NCBI GenBank assembly: GCA_007753915.1
Contig: CP036352.1
Span: 3,473,306-3,537,305, forward strand
Direction of reading: 5' to 3'
Source of the DNA: Phycisphaerae bacterium RAS2
Lineage (GTDB): Bacteria > Planctomycetota > Phycisphaerae > UBA1845 > UTPLA1
DNA: 64,000 nt
The position numbers and the translations under genes are program-made. Shown one piece after another: positions 20,639-30,392 of the stretch. The notes below the pieces were generated by a model. It saw nothing but the letters and a program-made list of their open reading frames with translations. It was not told the origin of the DNA and made no database searches. Every line of letters begins with the position of its first letter. Within the stretch, counting starts at the first letter, position 1.

Positions 20639-22888
20639 TCACCGAGTGCCGAAGGCGGGGTCGTCCCGCAAACGCTGGAGGAATCCATTGAGTCGGCGAA
20701 GGTGCTCGCGCGGCAGCGCGCGCTCGCCGAACTGAACTTCGTAGAACCAGTTTACGTAAGTCGGCATCTCGCTCAAGTCGCGATGCGAACGCGCCAGAGT
20801 GCTTGCGAACTCCAGGGGCGTCTGAAACGGCGGCTTGGCATGACCCTTGTTTTCCAGCAGCGCCAGCAAACGATCATAGAACCGGGCATCGGACCGCCGC
20901 GCGCGGCGACTCGCCGGACCGCTCGGTCCTGGAAGGTAAGCGCGGACAATCAATGCCGTCAGCCAAAGCACGCGCACAATGATCGCCAGCAGCGCTACGA
21001 TCAACAGCAGCAGTAGCCAGTACATGACGCGCTCGATCGGCCGACTCATCTCCGGCCCAATGAGGAATGCCTTGATCGTGCCGGTGAAGGAGCTGTCCTG
21101 ACCGCCGGCCCCCAAGGCCCGGAACCAATCACCGATTCGCGACAGCAGACCGCCGCGCCGGTTCGCGTCAAACAGGACCACCGACGACGACCACTGCGCA
21201 CGCATCATGTCCACCCACCGCACGGCCCGCGCCCACAACCCGCTCTCATGACTGGTTTCGCGTGTGCTGGTGGCGGGCGTGGGGTCAAACGGTACCCAGC
21301 CCTTCTCCGGGATGAAGACCTCCGTCCACGCATGGGCGTCCTTCTGCCGAAACTGAAACGTGCCCGACGCCGGGTCGAACTCGCCGCCGGCGAAACCGGT
21401 CACGAGGCGGGTGGGAATGTTCACCGCCTGGCAAACCACGGCCATCGCGGAAGCAAAGTACTCGCAGTGCCCCTTTCGTGACGTGTAGAGGAAGTCTTCC
21501 ACGGGATCCACGCCGTGCGGCGGTCGGCCTCGTGAGAACGCATAGGTGTACGGCCCCTGGGCAAAATGACGTTCGATCTGCGTCGCGATGAACTCGCGCT
21601 GTGCCGGATCGAGCGGATTGCCAAAATCACGGCACAACTCCATGGCAAAGTCCGTGACGCTTGATGGGATCAAGGACATCTCATCGCGTCGAAAGGAATC
21701 ACGCGGGGCGTACTCGATCCGGCGATTGAACACCTGCTCACGGGGACGAAGCGAGTAGACGTAATAGTGCACGTCGCGCCGAGGCACCTGGGGCGTGTGA
21801 AGGCAAAGGTCGATCGGGTCCTGCTGGAGAAACGAGAAATCTTCGGATCCGAAATAAACCGGGGGATACGCCGCGAACAGATTCCCCCGCGCCGGCTTGA
21901 ACAGCGTGATGTCCTGCTCCAGGAGGTCCGTCGGCACGTAGCGCGTGGAGACATTGAAGAGCGGTTCAATGCTGATGCCGCGCTGGGAATGCCGGCGCGC
22001 CGGTGCGTAGCTGTGAGTCCGCTCCCACCGACCGCGCACGTATCGATCCATCGTGCTGCCGCGCATCATGGGGCGGAAATCGTCATCGGTCAGGATGCGC
22101 CCGGCCTGCGTGAATCGAACGCGCATTACCGGTGTCGGGTCTTCGAAGATCGCGGCGTCGCGCAGCGTGATCTCATCCGTAAAGCCGCTCACGGCCGTCG
22201 GAACCATCCGATGCATCCGCCCGAACAGCCCCGTGCTCCAGCCGCGCGGGATGGCAATGAAGATCACCAGCCCGACGACCGTGAGACCGACCGAATTGCC
22301 GAGCGCGCCGGTCAGGCGGTTTCGCAATGCCGGCGAGGCGCCCGACGAAGCGTCTGACGCCGCATTCGATGCGAGGGCGGTCACGCGGATTCGCGCGGCC
22401 GATGCGGCGATGCGCTGGGCCTCGCACCGTGCGTGAAACTCCAGCAGCCACGCGACGCCAATCGTCAGATCGATCAGGATCACCGCGGCAAACAGCAAGC
22501 TGGCGCTGACAAAAGCGCCGATGATCAGCAGGAGAAACGCCATCAACACAACAATGCCAGTATCCCGTGCCGTGCGCAGTTCGAAGAACTTGCAGCAGCA
22601 AAGCAAGATGATGAAGTGCGCCAGATTCAGGATGTACACCGGCGCCTCGTCCTTGCGCAGGAACATCTCATAGACGGTGAAGATGACGGAGCAGAGTACG
22701 CCGGTGGTGATCATCGACGGGCGCACGGCATCGGACCATTTCGAGCCGGACAGGAAGTAGCTGAACACGGCCGCGCCAAACGCCAGGGCGACATACCGCC
22801 ACGCTTCTTCGGCTTCCAGCGCCGGCAACATGTTGACCATTGCCAGCGCGAGCAGTCCGACGTGCATTCGTGACCGTGGGGCGATCAT
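20639..22888 (-). CDS. tgpA: TgpA-like membrane transglutaminase
   Basis: A 749-residue protein: six or so N-terminal membrane helices (DUF3488-like, residues 1-215), a large periplasmic transglutaminase-like domain, a second membrane helix near 620 (RVMYWLLLLLIVALLAIIV) and a C-terminal DUF4129-like cytosolic tail. The papain-like triad is Cys475 in KGHCEYFASAM, His519 in DAHAWTEV and Asp535 in VPFDPTP. Function is inferred from the family; the natural substrate is not settled. Its ATG overlaps the stop of the DUF58 gene by four bases, and DUF58, MoxR and TgpA genes are a well-known trio. Confidence 0.9.
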   Translation of the reverse strand: MIAPRSRMHVGLLALAMVNMLPALEAEEAWRYVALAFGAAVFSYFLSGSKWSDAVRPSMITTGVLCSVIFTVYEMFLRKDEAPVYILNLAHFIILLCCCKFFELRTARDTGIVVLMAFLLLIIGAFVSASLLFAAVILIDLTIGVAWLLEFHARCEAQRIAASAARIRVTALASNAASDASSGASPALRNRLTGALGNSVGLTVVGLVIFIAIPRGWSTGLFGRMHRMVPTAVSGFTDEITLRDAAIFEDPTPVMRVRFTQAGRILTDDDFRPMMRGSTMDRYVRGRWERTHSYAPARRHSQRGISIEPLFNVSTRYVPTDLLEQDITLFKPARGNLFAAYPPVYFGSEDFSFLQQDPIDLCLHTPQVPRRDVHYYVYSLRPREQVFNRRIEYAPRDSFRRDEMSLIPSSVTDFAMELCRDFGNPLDPAQREFIATQIERHFAQGPYTYAFSRGRPPHGVDPVEDFLYTSRKGHCEYFASAMAVVCQAVNIPTRLVTGFAGGEFDPASGTFQFRQKDAHAWTEVFIPEKGWVPFDPTPATSTRETSHESGLWARAVRWVDMMRAQWSSSVVLFDANRRGGLLSRIGDWFRALGAGGQDSSFTGTIKAFLIGPEMSRPIERVMYWLLLLLIVALLAIIVRVLWLTALIVRAYLPGPSGPASRRARRSDARFYDRLLALLENKGHAKPPFQTPLEFASTLARSHRDLSEMPTYVNWFYEVQFGERALPREHLRRLNGFLQRLRDDPAFGTR

Positions 22889-24156
22889 CGCACCACCCCC
22901 GGCACACGCACCGATCCCTGCAACCCGCTTCGCAGCCCACGACGCCGCGGAACGGATGAATCGGGGCCGTCGTCGAATCGAAAGTGCGTCTCAAATGCCG
23001 GCGTCCCCGGGGCCAGCAGCATTGTCGGTCCGGAGCGCTTCCCCAGCCAGTCCGCCGCCGCCCGAAGATCATCGTCCACGCGCGCCGCAAACAACAGGCA
23101 CGGTCCGCGCCATCGAGCCGGCCAGGCCAACCGGCGAAGCGGCTCGCTCAACTCGGCACTCGCATTAACCGCCCGCAGCGCCAGCTCCCGCAGGAGTCGC
23201 GGCCGATAGGCACGGCTCGCCCCCGGCGGCATCACGCTGAACGGCTGACCGTCGCAGATCAACCCGACTCGCGCGCCCTGTTCCAGCGCATCGCACAAGA
23301 CCGTTGCGGCGGCGCTGATGGCGCGCTCCAGTTGCTCGGCCTGTGCGGCATCTCCTCGATCGACGCGCGTATGAACAATGCACCAGATGCGATGATCCTG
23401 GTAACGCGACATTTCACGGATCATGAGCTGGCCCGTTCGCGCGCTCTGCCGCCAGTGAATGCGGCGCGGGTTGTCGCCCGACCGGTACTCGCGGATGCCG
23501 TAGTATTCCTCGTCGCCTCGCGCGCGGGCCATCATCGCGCCGCTCGACGCGGAGTCGGCCGATCGGTGAATCTGCCGGATCGGCGACGCAATCCGGCACA
23601 ACCTCGGAACCGCGATGATCTCCTGCGGCCGCGGAAGAATCAGGCTCTTTGTGAAGATCGAAAATGGAAACCGGGTGCTGATTCGCAGGTGCGAAAGGTT
23701 CACACGGCCTCGCGTCGTCGCCATCGCGGGGACAGTGAGCGTGATCTGTTCCGCCGGGCGAAGCACCGGGATGTATGCCTGCGCGACGACCAGCCTGCGC
23801 CGCGACGCGCTGATGTCCTGCAGTTGAACCCCCCGCGCACAGCCCCAGACCCGCCGATTCGTCAACGTATAGCGAATTTCAAACGGCTGCCCCTGCACGA
23901 CGGTCTCGGGCGACACGCGCTCGACGCGCAGGCCGCGCAACCCGCGCCACCCGGCGAAGAAGCCAAGCACGATCCCGCCGCAGCAAAGCCCGAACAGGAT
24001 CATCAGCAGGTTGGCGTCGGCATCGAGGCCCGCGGCGCCGATCATCGCCGTGCCGAGCATGAAGAAGAAGCCGCCCCGCCCCAACCCAAGTCGATGAACA
24101 GGTAGAAGTCGAACGCCGGCAAGCCATCGTGATACACGATGAAACATGGGAGTCAT
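22885..24156 (-). CDS. DUF58 family protein, MoxR partner
   Basis: A 423-residue protein with two N-terminal membrane helices (FFFMLGTAMIGAAGLDADAN; LLMILFGLCCGGIVLGFFAG) followed by a beta domain and the DUF58 core. The hallmark is GIREYRSGDNPRRIHWRQSA with ARTGQLMIREM. The C-terminal part is a von Willebrand-A-like fold. DUF58 proteins work with MoxR AAA ATPases, apparently in assembling or activating envelope complexes. It lies between moxR (43-base gap) and tgpA (4-base overlap). Confidence 0.9.
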   Translation of the reverse strand: MTPMFHRVSRWLAGVRLLPVHRLGLGRGGFFFMLGTAMIGAAGLDADANLLMILFGLCCGGIVLGFFAGWRGLRGLRVERVSPETVVQGQPFEIRYTLTNRRVWGCARGVQLQDISASRRRLVVAQAYIPVLRPAEQITLTVPAMATTRGRVNLSHLRISTRFPFSIFTKSLILPRPQEIIAVPRLCRIASPIRQIHRSADSASSGAMMARARGDEEYYGIREYRSGDNPRRIHWRQSARTGQLMIREMSRYQDHRIWCIVHTRVDRGDAAQAEQLERAISAAATVLCDALEQGARVGLICDGQPFSVMPPGASRAYRPRLLRELALRAVNASAELSEPLRRLAWPARWRGPCLLFAARVDDDLRAAADWLGKRSGPTMLLAPGTPAFETHFRFDDGPDSSVPRRRGLRSGLQGSVRVPGVVR

Positions 24157-24199
24157 CCGGCGGCGTCGCCGCGGCGGCGAGCCACAGAACTACGGCGCG

Positions 24200-25162
24200 T
24201 CACACCGGCACACGCACCTGTTCGATCAGCTCTCGCAGGACCTGATCGCTGGACGCGGCGTGCCCGTCGCGGAGGTACGACTTGTTCACGACGCGGTGTG
24301 CGAACACCGGCGCCGCCAGCGTCTTGAAATCATCCGGCACCGTGTAGTCCCGACCGGCCAACAACGCCGACGCACGCGCCGCCCGAAGCAGCGCCAACGC
24401 CCCGCGCGGCGAAACGCCGATCTCAAACGCATCGTGCCGGCGCGTCGCATCCACGAGGTCCTGGAGGTAATCCATCAGCGCGTCGTCCACGCGAACCTGG
24501 TCCGCCAGCTCCTGCAACCGCAGCACATCCGCGGCCTGCATCACCGGCGTGAGACTCTCCAGCGGCGCGCGCTCCGGCTGCTGACGAAGAATCAACCGCT
24601 CATCCTCCCGCGCGGGGTAACCAATCCGAATCCGCAGGATGAACCGATCAAGCTGGTTCTCCGGAAGGAAATACGTCCCCTCGAACTCGAATGGATTCTG
24701 CGTCGCGATGACCATGAACGGCTGATCCAGGCGCATCGTCTGGCCGTCGATGCTGACCTGCGTTTCGTTCATGACTTCGAGCAGGGCCGACTGGGTGCGG
24801 GGCGTCGTTCGGTTGATTTCGTCGGCAAGCAGGATGTTGGCGAAGACCGGGCCGCGCTTGAATTCGAACATGCCCGTCTTGTCGCTGTAAATGCTCACGC
24901 CGAGAATGTCGGAAGGCAGCAGATCAGGCGTCAACTGGATGCGAGAGAATCGGCAGTCGATGCTTCGCGCGACCGCCCGCGCGAGGACCGTCTTCCCCAC
25001 GCCCGGCACGTCGTCAATCAACACGTGGCCCCGTGCGATCAATCCGATCAGCAACTGCGTGACGGCCTCGCTCTTGCCGATGAACACCGACTCGATGTTC
25101 GCGCGGAGCAACTGGAGCTTTTCCAGCAGGTCTTCAGAATGAACGTGCGACGCGGCCGCCAT
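24200..25162 (-). CDS. MoxR-type AAA ATPase
   Basis: A 320-residue cytosolic AAA ATPase, chaperone-like, typical of MoxR size. Walker A is PGVGKT (53-58), Walker B LLADEINR (111-118), sensor 1 IATQNP, and the family phrase GTYFLPENQLDRF is intact. The start is taken at ATG 25162, where GGGAG lies 6 bases upstream; starts at 25210 and 25270 would add a non-conserved tail. It probably acts on the neighbouring DUF58/TgpA membrane proteins. The 104-base gap to the upstream cytochrome gene may hold its own promoter, though none is obvious. Confidence 0.95.
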   Translation of the reverse strand: MAAASHVHSEDLLEKLQLLRANIESVFIGKSEAVTQLLIGLIARGHVLIDDVPGVGKTVLARAVARSIDCRFSRIQLTPDLLPSDILGVSIYSDKTGMFEFKRGPVFANILLADEINRTTPRTQSALLEVMNETQVSIDGQTMRLDQPFMVIATQNPFEFEGTYFLPENQLDRFILRIRIGYPAREDERLILRQQPERAPLESLTPVMQAADVLRLQELADQVRVDDALMDYLQDLVDATRRHDAFEIGVSPRGALALLRAARASALLAGRDYTVPDDFKTLAAPVFAHRVVNKSYLRDGHAASSDQVLRELIEQVRVPV

Positions 25163-25266
25163 CGAGGTCTCCCGCACTGCCGCGGATCGGTCCGGCGGCG
25201 TATTCCCCATTATAAGCGCAATCCGGCTCGCGGAACGACCCGACCAGAAGGAGGGTTCCGGCTCGA

Positions 25267-26160
25267 TCAAACGCCCGGCTCGCTTCTATGCGGCCGTGTC
25301 AGGTCAATGAGGACTGCAAGGATTTGCACGCCGAAGGCCAGCCCGAAGACGCCTCCCATCACAGCGATCAGCAACGCCCCGCCGCTCCAGACCCGCGCCA
25401 GGTACCAGCCGGAAAAATCCAGCAGCGTTGCCAGCATCGGGAGCGGAACGAGGATCGCCCGAAACCGTGCCGGCCACCGTGTCGCGGCAAACAATCCGCC
25501 GATCAAGAGAGTGAAAATCGGAATCGCCAGCATGTGTTGATGGCTTACCAACAGCAGGCGCGGCACATCGTATTGCGGCGGCGCGAAGGCGCCTGCCCCG
25601 TCCGACGACCCACCGGTTTCGTTTTGCGAACCCCCGTCGCTGGCGCCGCCGAATCCTGTGAACCGCGCGAGCATCGCGGCGTCGGCATCGAACTCGTCCT
25701 TCCCGAACGGCGCTTTGCGTGCGATCTCTGACCCCGTGCTGATGGCGTGACACCGCAGACAGTTGCGAATCAACACGCGGCGCGGCGTCTGCCGGCCATC
25801 ACCGGCGTCCAGCCCGGCCGGATTGGCCCCGGCGACCAGCCATTTTTCGAGGATCGCATAGTCCTCGTCGGAGTCGAAGTATTGCCGCATCGCGCCGCGA
25901 ACCATCGTCAGCATGCGCGACGTCGCCGCGCCGCTCGCCTTCGCATCCGCGGCCCGCATTCCGCCGTATACCGCGCGGATGTCGCCAATGCCCAATCCCT
26001 CGGCCCCATCCGCCAGCCGATGGCTGTAGAAGACGTTTGCAATCGCCGCCAGGTACCCCAGCCCGATGATTACGACAAACGTCCCAATCATCAGGCGCAG
26101 GCCCGCCGGGAGCCGCCCCAGCCCGCCGCCCAACTGCGACCAGCTCACCGGACCGCTCAT
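25267..26160 (-). CDS. Membrane protein with a single c-type heme motif
   Basis: A 297-residue protein of no named family I recognise. One N-terminal helix (LRLMIGTFVVIIGLGYLAAI) is followed by a soluble stretch with one CLRCH heme motif near residue 135, then three or four C-terminal helices (LAIPIFTLLIGGLFAAT; ILVPLPMLATLLDFSGWYL; ALLIAVMGGVFGLAFGVQIL). SHQHML just before the first of these offers extra His ligands. It could be a membrane electron carrier. The ATG overlaps the nrnA stop by four bases, so translation is likely coupled. Confidence 0.7.
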   Translation of the reverse strand: MSGPVSWSQLGGGLGRLPAGLRLMIGTFVVIIGLGYLAAIANVFYSHRLADGAEGLGIGDIRAVYGGMRAADAKASGAATSRMLTMVRGAMRQYFDSDEDYAILEKWLVAGANPAGLDAGDGRQTPRRVLIRNCLRCHAISTGSEIARKAPFGKDEFDADAAMLARFTGFGGASDGGSQNETGGSSDGAGAFAPPQYDVPRLLLVSHQHMLAIPIFTLLIGGLFAATRWPARFRAILVPLPMLATLLDFSGWYLARVWSGGALLIAVMGGVFGLAFGVQILAVLIDLTRPHRSEPGV

Positions 26161-27182
26161 GCGCCCCCTCCCGCCGTCGCCGCCTCATCCAGCGCTCGAA
26201 TCACCGCATCGGTCACGCGCGCAACAACCTCCTCAAACGCCCCGGTGATTCGCACACCCGATGCCCGTTCGTGCCCCCCGCCGCCGAACTGCGACGCCAC
26301 GTGTGCCACATTTACATCACGTTTGCTCCGCAGGCTCACCCGAACCGGCTCGCCCGGCTCCGGCTCCACCGCCATCACACACGCCACCACGCTCCCGACG
26401 CGCTGCGGCTCGTTGATCAGGTCCTCCGTCATCGCGCGCGTCGCGCCGCTTCGCTGCAACATCGCCTGCGTCACGCGAATCACCGCAAGCCGACCCCCGG
26501 CCAGCAACTCAAAACTCGAGAACACTTCGCCTAGCAGCCGCGCCCGCGCCGGCGGCTCGTTCAAATACAAACGCTCATACAGCTCATTCGGCCGCGCCCC
26601 GCGCGCCACCAGCCGCGCCGCCGTCTCATGCACCCGCGCATCGGTATTCGAGAATCGATACCAACCGGTGTCCGTCGCCAGCCCGCTGAACAACAACGTC
26701 GCCACGTCCGGCGGCATCGCCCACCCGGCTGCGTCGCACAGATCCGCAATCATCTGCGCGCACGCCGCCGCGCGCTCATCGACCCATGCCGCGTCCACGA
26801 TCGGGTCGCGCGTCACGTGATGATCAATCGCAACCGTCGCCACGCGCGCCTCGGCCAGCGCCGCCGGCAGCTTGCCCAGTTGCATCGTCGCGCAGGTGTC
26901 CACGATCACAAGCAGGTCGCACGCACTCAATCTCTCCGCGATGCCCGCATCCTCCCACACGTCGCACGGCTGCGTCGCCGTCAGAAACGCATACCGCTCC
27001 GGAACCGGCTCATGCAGCATCACCGCTACGGACGCCCCGCGCCCCGCCAGCAGCCGCGCCAAACCCGCGGCACTTCCGATCGCGTCGCCATCGGCGCGCG
27101 TGTGCGTCGTGATCAGCACGCGCTGCGCGGCCTCCAGCCTTGATACAACTTGCGAAACGTTGATCAGCGCAGGTCGGTTCAT
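26157..27182 (-). CDS. nrnA: DHH/DHHA1 phosphoesterase, NrnA-like
   Basis: A 341-residue cytosolic enzyme of the NrnA family, which degrades very short RNA (nanoRNA) and/or dephosphorylates pAp. Metal-binding motifs are visible: TTHTRADGDAIGS (Asp31, Asp33), IVDTCA with Asp95, and the DHH of AIDHHVTRDP (120-122). The DHHA1 domain ends with QFGGGGHERASGVR. Start codon directly abuts the ribF stop; stop overlaps the cytochrome start. nrnA beside ribF is a common arrangement, often with truB and rbfA, which are absent here. Confidence 0.9.
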   Translation of the reverse strand: MNRPALINVSQVVSRLEAAQRVLITTHTRADGDAIGSAAGLARLLAGRGASVAVMLHEPVPERYAFLTATQPCDVWEDAGIAERLSACDLLVIVDTCATMQLGKLPAALAEARVATVAIDHHVTRDPIVDAAWVDERAAACAQMIADLCDAAGWAMPPDVATLLFSGLATDTGWYRFSNTDARVHETAARLVARGARPNELYERLYLNEPPARARLLGEVFSSFELLAGGRLAVIRVTQAMLQRSGATRAMTEDLINEPQRVGSVVACVMAVEPEPGEPVRVSLRSKRDVNVAHVASQFGGGGHERASGVRITGAFEEVVARVTDAVIRALDEAATAGGGA

Positions 27183-28133
27183 TCAGGCGATCGGCTCCCG
27201 CGCGGTCAGCGCCCGCACCTTTGCGATGTCCTGTGTGATCTGCGCCGTCAGGTCCTCGCGCGATGCGAACTTCCGCTGATCGCGAAGCCGAGCGACAAAC
27301 TCCAGCCGTGCCGTCGAAGCATACCAGTCGCCGGTTTCCTCCAGCACAAACGCCTCCACCACGAGCGCGCCTCCGCCCAGCGTCGGCCGCGTACCGACGC
27401 TGATGGCCGCGGGGCGATGCATCCCCGCAACGTCGGCCCAGCCCGCATAGACCCCTTCCGCCGGAATCAACTGCTCCGCCACTTCCAGATTGATCGTCGG
27501 ATAACCCATCTTGCGCCCCTCACCCGCGCCATGTACGACCTGCCCCACCAGCGCGTACGGCCGGCCCAGACACTTGGACGCATCCTCCACCCGCCCGGCG
27601 GCGACCACCCGGCGAAGCAACGTGCTGGAGACAGCGACCATTCCATCGCCGGTCAATTCGAGGCGATACGGCTCAACCTCGCGCACCTGAAAGCCGCCGC
27701 GCGAAGCGAGTGCCCGAAGCGTCTCCACGTTTCCCGCTCGCCCGCGGCCGAATCCGAAGTTCGGCCCTTCCACGATGTACGACGGGTGAATCCGCTTCAC
27801 GAGAATCTCACGGACGAAGTCCTCCGCCGAGAGCGACAGCAGCGGCCAGTCGGCATCGAGCCGGACGACGGCGTCGGCGCCGGCCCGCTGAAGTTGTGTC
27901 AGTTTTTCGTCCCACGGGGTCAGTCGAGGCGGGGCCGATTCGGGCCGCAGAATCGCCAACGGCAGCGGTTCGAAAGTCATCGCCACCACGGCCGAAGACG
28001 ACACGTGCGCCAAGGCCCGGGCCGTGCGCAGGATGCGCTGATGCCCCCGATGCACGCCGTCGAAATTGCCAACGGTCAGCACTGCGCCGCGCAGTGCGTC
28101 GTCGATTCCGGCTACGCCTCGATACACTCTCAT
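27183..28133 (-). CDS. ribF: Bifunctional riboflavin kinase/FAD synthetase
   Basis: A 316-residue enzyme making FMN and then FAD. The N-terminal nucleotidyltransferase shows VGNFDGVHRGHQRIL, GPNFGFGRGRAGN and VSSTLLRR. The C-terminal flavokinase shows GEGRKMGYPTINLE, VYAGWADV and FVARLRDQRKF. The flavokinase PTAN motif reads PTIN here, a variation worth noting. Start overlaps the P-ATPase stop by four bases, and the stop abuts nrnA. Confidence 0.95.
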   Translation of the reverse strand: MRVYRGVAGIDDALRGAVLTVGNFDGVHRGHQRILRTARALAHVSSSAVVAMTFEPLPLAILRPESAPPRLTPWDEKLTQLQRAGADAVVRLDADWPLLSLSAEDFVREILVKRIHPSYIVEGPNFGFGRGRAGNVETLRALASRGGFQVREVEPYRLELTGDGMVAVSSTLLRRVVAAGRVEDASKCLGRPYALVGQVVHGAGEGRKMGYPTINLEVAEQLIPAEGVYAGWADVAGMHRPAAISVGTRPTLGGGALVVEAFVLEETGDWYASTARLEFVARLRDQRKFASREDLTAQITQDIAKVRALTAREPIA

Positions 28134-30370
28134 GCCGGTTGATCCGTTCTCGTCTGGTTCGCCGCGTCCGCGCGCTGCCAGCCCACCGCACGCGGCAGGC
28201 GCAGCGCATTCAAGACGACAGTCAACGAACTCAATGCCATTGCCGCAGCCGCAGCCGCCGGGGGCAATCGCCCGGTCGCCGCGAAGGGAATCATCAGCGC
28301 ATTGTAAACGAATGCCCAGAACAGGTTCTGCCGGATCACGCGCCGAGCCACACGAGCCAGGTCAACTGCATCGGCCACGAGATGCGGCGTCGAGCCAATC
28401 AGGTGAATCCCGGCCGCCTCACCCGTCACGTCCGCCCCGCCTGCGAACGCCACGCCCACGGTCGCGCCGGCCAGCGCCGCGGCGTCGTTCACGCCGTCCC
28501 CCACCATTGCCACGCGCCGGCCGGATCGGACCAGTTCTTCAACGCGCGACTGCTTGCCCGCGGGACTCATCGCGCTGCCGACCTGCTCGATTCCAACGGC
28601 ATCGGCGACAGCCCGCGCCGCGATCGCTTCATCGCCCGTGAGGATCTCCTGTGTGATGCCGCGCGCACGCAGCCGCGCCACTGCCGATGCCGACGATGGG
28701 CGAATCGCGTCAAAGAACGACACGAATCCGGCCGCTTTGCCGTCAATCGCAATGAATACGCGCGGTCCGGCCTGCTTCGATGCGCCCGCGCCTGAATCCC
28801 CCGTGAGGTTTCCACTGATGCCGTGCTCCGAGAGGTACGCCGCCGATCCGACGCAAACCTCATGCCCTTCGACCCTCGCACAGACACCCTGTCCAGGCCG
28901 GCTCTCGAACGTGCCGGGCGATGGCAGCGACACATTCGCTCGCCGTGCATGACGCACCAGCGCCTGCGCCAGGGGATGCGTGGAGAGTTGCTCGGCCGCT
29001 GCAGCCAGCCGCAAGACGTCCATCGCCGGCGCCCCGCCCGTTGCGTTGAGCGACTCCACTTCGGGCGCGCCCTGGGTCAGCGTGCCCGTCTTATCCCAGA
29101 CAACCGTATCAATTCCACCCATGGCCTCCAGCATGGACGCATTGCGAACAAGAATCCCGCGCAGGGCCGCCACGCCCGACGCCACCATCACCACCACCGG
29201 CGTCGCCAGCCCCAATGCGCACGGACACGCCACCACCAGCACCGCGATCGCCGACCTCGCCGCCATCGACGCCGACCCGCCCCACGCCCACCAGCCGAAG
29301 AACGTGAGCGCCGCCACCGCGAGCACGATCGGCGTGAAAACCGCCGCGACTCGATCCGCCGCGCGCTGCATCGCCGTCTTGCCGGACTGCGCCTGCGCCA
29401 CAAGCTCCAGGATTCGCCCGATGGCCGACGCCCGGCCCACGCTCGTCGCGCGATAGAGAATCATGCCTTCCATCACCAGCGTTCCGCCGAGTACGACCGA
29501 CCCCGGCCGCTTCAGCACCGGCATCGGCTCGCCGGTCATCAGACTCTCGTCGACCGCCGCCTCGCCCTCGATGACCTCCCCATCGGTGGGAATCGCCGCG
29601 TGCGCCGGCGCGCTCACGACATCGCCCACGACGATCTGCTCAACCGGCATGCTGACCAGTTCCGCCCCGCGGCGCACCAGCGCTGTGCGCGGGGCGCGCT
29701 GCGCCAGCGACGCGATGGCTGCCGCCGCCCGATCGCGCGCCCGCTGCTCCAGATAGCGACCCACGCAAACGAGTGCCAGGATCATGGCCGCCGCGTGAAA
29801 GTGAACATACGCCGCGTCGTTCACCAGCGATCCGTAGGCGCTGCCCACCGCCGCGGCCAGAACGCCAAGCGTGATCAGCAGATCCATGTTGCCCGTTCGC
29901 TGCCACGCCGCGCGCAATCCGCTCGCCAGGATCGGCGCGCCAGCCGGGCTGACCATCAGCATGACCAGCAGCACGCCCTCAGTGAATCGAAACAGCAACT
30001 GGCTGATGCGCGTGTCGGGCCACATCGCATGATGAAAGTGCTCGAGGAAAAGAATCGGCAGCGTCAGACCGATCGCCTGCACCAGTGCCTGGCGATGCCG
30101 TCGCAATCGTTCGCGCGCGGCCGAATCATTGACCAGCGCCTGCGTCGCAGCCGAGGGAGAAGTCAGCAGCTGCGCCTCGTAACCCGCCGCTCGCACCGCC
30201 GCGACAAGCTGCGACGAGCGACCGGGCGGCAGCTCGCCGCGCACGTCGGCCGATTCGGTGAGCAACTGCACCGTGACCTCGCGCACGCCGGGCACAGCGC
30301 GGAGCGCCTGCTCGACGCTGGAGACACAACCCGCGCAATGCATGCCGGAGATGCGAAGGGTGACGCTCAT
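28130..30370 (-). CDS. copA: Copper-type P1B ATPase
   Basis: A 746-residue heavy-metal-exporting P-type ATPase in the inner membrane. One N-terminal HMA domain has GMHCAGC (residues 9-15). The membrane metal site is CPC (382-384) in ACPCALGLATP, typical of Cu(I) pumps. The catalytic Asp is in DKTGT (426-430), the P1B-specific HP dipeptide is at 465-466, and GDGVND is at 624-629. The actuator motif appears as TGEPMPV. The final helix and VYNALMIPFAATGRL match copper pumps. It heads the overlapping minus-strand run; 22 bases separate it from the nucleoside hydrolase. CopA-type export or FixI-type delivery to oxidase cannot be separated by sequence alone. Confidence 0.95.
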   Translation of the reverse strand: MSVTLRISGMHCAGCVSSVEQALRAVPGVREVTVQLLTESADVRGELPPGRSSQLVAAVRAAGYEAQLLTSPSAATQALVNDSAARERLRRHRQALVQAIGLTLPILFLEHFHHAMWPDTRISQLLFRFTEGVLLVMLMVSPAGAPILASGLRAAWQRTGNMDLLITLGVLAAAVGSAYGSLVNDAAYVHFHAAAMILALVCVGRYLEQRARDRAAAAIASLAQRAPRTALVRRGAELVSMPVEQIVVGDVVSAPAHAAIPTDGEVIEGEAAVDESLMTGEPMPVLKRPGSVVLGGTLVMEGMILYRATSVGRASAIGRILELVAQAQSGKTAMQRAADRVAAVFTPIVLAVAALTFFGWWAWGGSASMAARSAIAVLVVACPCALGLATPVVVMVASGVAALRGILVRNASMLEAMGGIDTVVWDKTGTLTQGAPEVESLNATGGAPAMDVLRLAAAAEQLSTHPLAQALVRHARRANVSLPSPGTFESRPGQGVCARVEGHEVCVGSAAYLSEHGISGNLTGDSGAGASKQAGPRVFIAIDGKAAGFVSFFDAIRPSSASAVARLRARGITQEILTGDEAIAARAVADAVGIEQVGSAMSPAGKQSRVEELVRSGRRVAMVGDGVNDAAALAGATVGVAFAGGADVTGEAAGIHLIGSTPHLVADAVDLARVARRVIRQNLFWAFVYNALMIPFAATGRLPPAAAAAAMALSSLTVVLNALRLPRAVGWQRADAANQTRTDQPA

Positions 30371-30392
30371 GCGGACTCATCCGGGCGGTCGT

